From assembly GCF_000243275.1 (NCBI RefSeq), contig NZ_CM001437.1, positions 4,009,793 through 4,073,792 on the forward strand: a stretch of 64,000 nt of DNA, in the 5' to 3' direction. Position numbers and translations under genes: made by a program. Below, piece after piece: positions 62,224-64,000 of the stretch. Origin of the DNA: Myroides odoratus DSM 2801. Lineage in GTDB: Bacteria > Bacteroidota > Bacteroidia > Flavobacteriales > Flavobacteriaceae. Under the pieces are notes generated by a model. It saw nothing but the letters and a program-made list of their open reading frames with translations, searched no databases and was not told the origin of the DNA. Within the stretch, counting starts at the first letter, position 1, and every line of letters begins with the position of its first letter.

Positions 62224-62919
62224 ATGAAAAAACTGTATTTTTATTTTTTCGTCTTCTTCAGTATGGCCTCTGCTCAAGCGCAGGAAGAGGAGTTAAAACC
62301 AGTGCCTAGTTTAGTGCCGATGGTTGAAATAGAAGATGATACGCTAAAGTATAGTATTCCAGAGATTTATATTGGTTCAAATACAAAAGAAGATCAGTAT
62401 CGCCAGGACATGAACATCTTGCGTAATCGCATTCGCAGAGTGTATCCTTATGCCCGTGCAACCGCTGAAAATCTAATGATACTAAATGAGAATTTAGAAA
62501 AATTAGAGACCAACAAGCAGAAAAGACAATACATAAAACGCTCTCAGAAGTATCTTGAGAGCCAGTTTAAAGATAAATTGAAAAAATTATCGCGTAAAGA
62601 TGGAAAGGTTTTATTGAAATTAATTCACCGCGAGACAGGGGAGACTACGTTCACCTTAATTAAGGAATTTAGAAGCGGTTGGACGGCTTTTTGGTCCAAT
62701 ACTACAGCGAAGACCTTTAGCTTGGATTTGAAGTCAGAATATCATCCTGACAGTGATTTACAAGATTTTTATCTGGAGACGCAATTGCAATTCTTATTCT
62801 ATACGTATCAATTAGAACGCAGCGCAGGTAAAGAAAAAATTAATTTTAATGCGTTGAGAAAAATGTGGGAAATAAAAATTTCAGAAGAAGAGTTTTTTCC
62901 ACTTGAATTAAGGGAATAG
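62224..62919 (+). CDS. DUF4294 domain-containing exported protein
   Basis: This 231-residue protein has a signal peptide (KKLYFYFFVFFSMASAQAQ) and the DUF4294 core: a helical region RQDMNILRNRIRRVYPYARATAENLMILNENL, then RKDGKVLLKLIHRETGETTFTLIKEFRSGWTAFWSNTTAKTF. The family is limited to Bacteroidota and has no known function. It precedes dnaX directly, with the dnaX promoter starting right after its stop. Confidence 0.88.
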   Translation: MKKLYFYFFVFFSMASAQAQEEELKPVPSLVPMVEIEDDTLKYSIPEIYIGSNTKEDQYRQDMNILRNRIRRVYPYARATAENLMILNENLEKLETNKQKRQYIKRSQKYLESQFKDKLKKLSRKDGKVLLKLIHRETGETTFTLIKEFRSGWTAFWSNTTAKTFSLDLKSEYHPDSDLQDFYLETQLQFLFYTYQLERSAGKEKINFNALRKMWEIKISEEEFFPLELRE

Positions 62920-62920
62920 T

Positions 62921-62950
62921 TTTGGCTTTATAAAAATTAAGCTACCTTTG
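62921..62950 (+). promoter_or_regulatory. Promoter of dnaX
   Basis: TTTG (62921-62924) and TACCTTTG (62943-62950) are spaced by 18 bp, a perfect consensus. The predicted start is ~10 bp before the ATG, so the leader is very short. Confidence 0.75.
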
Positions 62951-62966
62951 CACTAATAGTGATTTT

Positions 62967-64000
62967 ATGGAACAATTTATCGTATCAGCAAGAAAATATA
63001 GACCACAGACTTTTCAAGAAGTTGTAGGACAGCAAGCCATTACCAATACTTTAGTAAATGCTATAGAGAGTAATCATCTAGCGCAGGCATTGTTGTTTAC
63101 AGGTCCGAGAGGAGTTGGAAAAACTACTTGTGCGCGTATTTTGGCTCGTAAGATTAATCAAGTAGGCTATGATGATCCTACGGAGGATTTCACATTCAAT
63201 GTATTTGAATTGGATGCTGCATCAAATAACTCGGTTGATGATATTCGAAATCTAATTGATCAAGTACGCATACCTCCTCAAACAGGAAAATACAAAGTCT
63301 ATATTATAGACGAGGTTCACATGTTGTCTACAGCAGCATTTAACGCATTTTTAAAAACGTTAGAAGAACCGCCTCGTCATGCTATCTTTATTCTAGCAAC
63401 TACAGAGAAACACAAAATTATACCAACGATTTTATCGCGTTGTCAAATATTTGATTTCAAAAGAATTACCATTGCTGATGCTGCAGATCATTTGGCTTTA
63501 GTAGCCAATAGTCAAGGAATTGCTTATGAAAGTGATGCTTTGCGTATTATTGCACAAAAGGCAGATGGAGCAATGCGTGATGCGTTGTCTATTTTTGACC
63601 GCGTAGTTTCGTATTGTGGGAAAAACTTAACTAGACAAGCCGTTGCTGAAAATCTAAATGTACTTGATTTTGAGTACTATATTCGCGTAACGGATTTGAT
63701 TTTGGCAAATAATATTCCTGCCTTATTGACTTCTTTTGATTCTATTTTGGCAAAAGGATTTGATGCACAACACTTTATTGCTGGTTTAGCTTCTCACTTT
63801 AGAAACTTGATGGTTTGTAAAACACCAGAAACAGCCGCTCTTTTAGAAGTAGGAGAGCACGGTAGACAGTTGTTTACGGAACAAGCAAATAAGGCTAGTG
63901 TTGCATTATTACTTGAGGCAATCGATTTGGCAAACGAAGCGGATCTGAAGTATAAAGCAAGTCAAAATCAACGTTTACTTGTTGAGTTGTGTTTAATGAA
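62967..64000 (+). CDS. dnaX: DNA polymerase III subunit gamma/tau (DnaX), 3' end outside window
   Basis: DnaX is the clamp-loader ATPase of the replicative polymerase. The 344 visible residues start MEQFIVSARKYRPQTFQEVVG and hold the P-loop GPRGVGKT (46-53), Walker B IIDEVH (113-118), a sensor 1 region ATTEKHKI and the SRC motif (158-160) with the trans-acting arginine. The four zinc-binding cysteines found after the P-loop in E. coli DnaX are absent; the region reads ARKINQVGYDDPTEDFTFNVFELDAAS. The frame is open at the window edge, so the gene is cut, not truncated. Confidence 0.96.
   Translation, partial: MEQFIVSARKYRPQTFQEVVGQQAITNTLVNAIESNHLAQALLFTGPRGVGKTTCARILARKINQVGYDDPTEDFTFNVFELDAASNNSVDDIRNLIDQVRIPPQTGKYKVYIIDEVHMLSTAAFNAFLKTLEEPPRHAIFILATTEKHKIIPTILSRCQIFDFKRITIADAADHLALVANSQGIAYESDALRIIAQKADGAMRDALSIFDRVVSYCGKNLTRQAVAENLNVLDFEYYIRVTDLILANNIPALLTSFDSILAKGFDAQHFIAGLASHFRNLMVCKTPETAALLEVGEHGRQLFTEQANKASVALLLEAIDLANEADLKYKASQNQRLLVELCLM

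Overview
The window is AT-rich chromosomal DNA of a Bacteroidota bacterium, most likely family Flavobacteriaceae and possibly close to Myroides; genus is an inference. The reasons are several. Promoters match the Bacteroidota form TTTG/TTG-N18-20-TAnnTTTG. There is a secreted enzyme with a type IX secretion sorting domain, an OMP-type TonB-dependent receptor, and families typical of this phylum (DUF5606, DUF4294, 30S protein THX, alpha/beta-fused 2-oxoacid dehydrogenase E1, M42 peptidase). Shine-Dalgarno sequences are mostly absent.

Layout. 0-6 kb: a ~180 bp direct repeat, a DUF2798-ribB-Crp/Fnr operon, a ~160 bp tandem palindromic repeat, then a threonine aldolase-like enzyme, a HAD phosphatase and a FAH-family enzyme. 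6-10 kb: housekeeping genes rdgB, def, DUF5606 and mazG. 10-17.6 kb: a TonB receptor with a small secreted protein that seems to have lost its ATG, bcp, the overlapping DUF2157/DUF4401/GDYXXLXY trio, and two small lipoproteins (META-like and NlpE-like). 18.4-21.1 kb: menA, a UPF0173 hydrolase and menC for menaquinone synthesis. 21.5-28.6 kb: an AraC regulator and a MarR-fadB-like-thiolase-acyl-CoA dehydrogenase beta-oxidation operon, with a candidate MarR operator over its promoter.

29-39.4 kb holds the most unusual cargo. It has a PNGase F-like deglycosidase with a T9SS tail. Next to it is a minus-strand type VI secretion cassette made of VgrG, a 1556-residue PAAR-like/GH19/NlpC-P60 effector and a lipoprotein that is the candidate immunity protein. 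39.6-49.4 kb is an accessory stretch: SCO and a Cys-motif partner, an AraC regulator, a serine-hydrolase-fold protein without its catalytic residues, and a run of unrecognised secreted proteins that includes three diverged tandem paralogues. 49.5-64 kb returns to core metabolism: ribosomal protein THX, two E1 alpha/beta fusions, purC, a nitroreductase, an alpha-oxoamine synthase (sphingolipid or capnine synthesis), a Bcr/CflA-type MFS pump, an M42 peptidase, DUF4294 and the start of dnaX, which runs off the edge.

A dispersed intergenic repeat family, built from CTCAC/CACAAA-rich blocks and a TGGCAAATTGCCATTTGCCA palindrome, recurs at gene ends through the window. No tRNA, rRNA, CRISPR array, integrase or transposase gene was seen.
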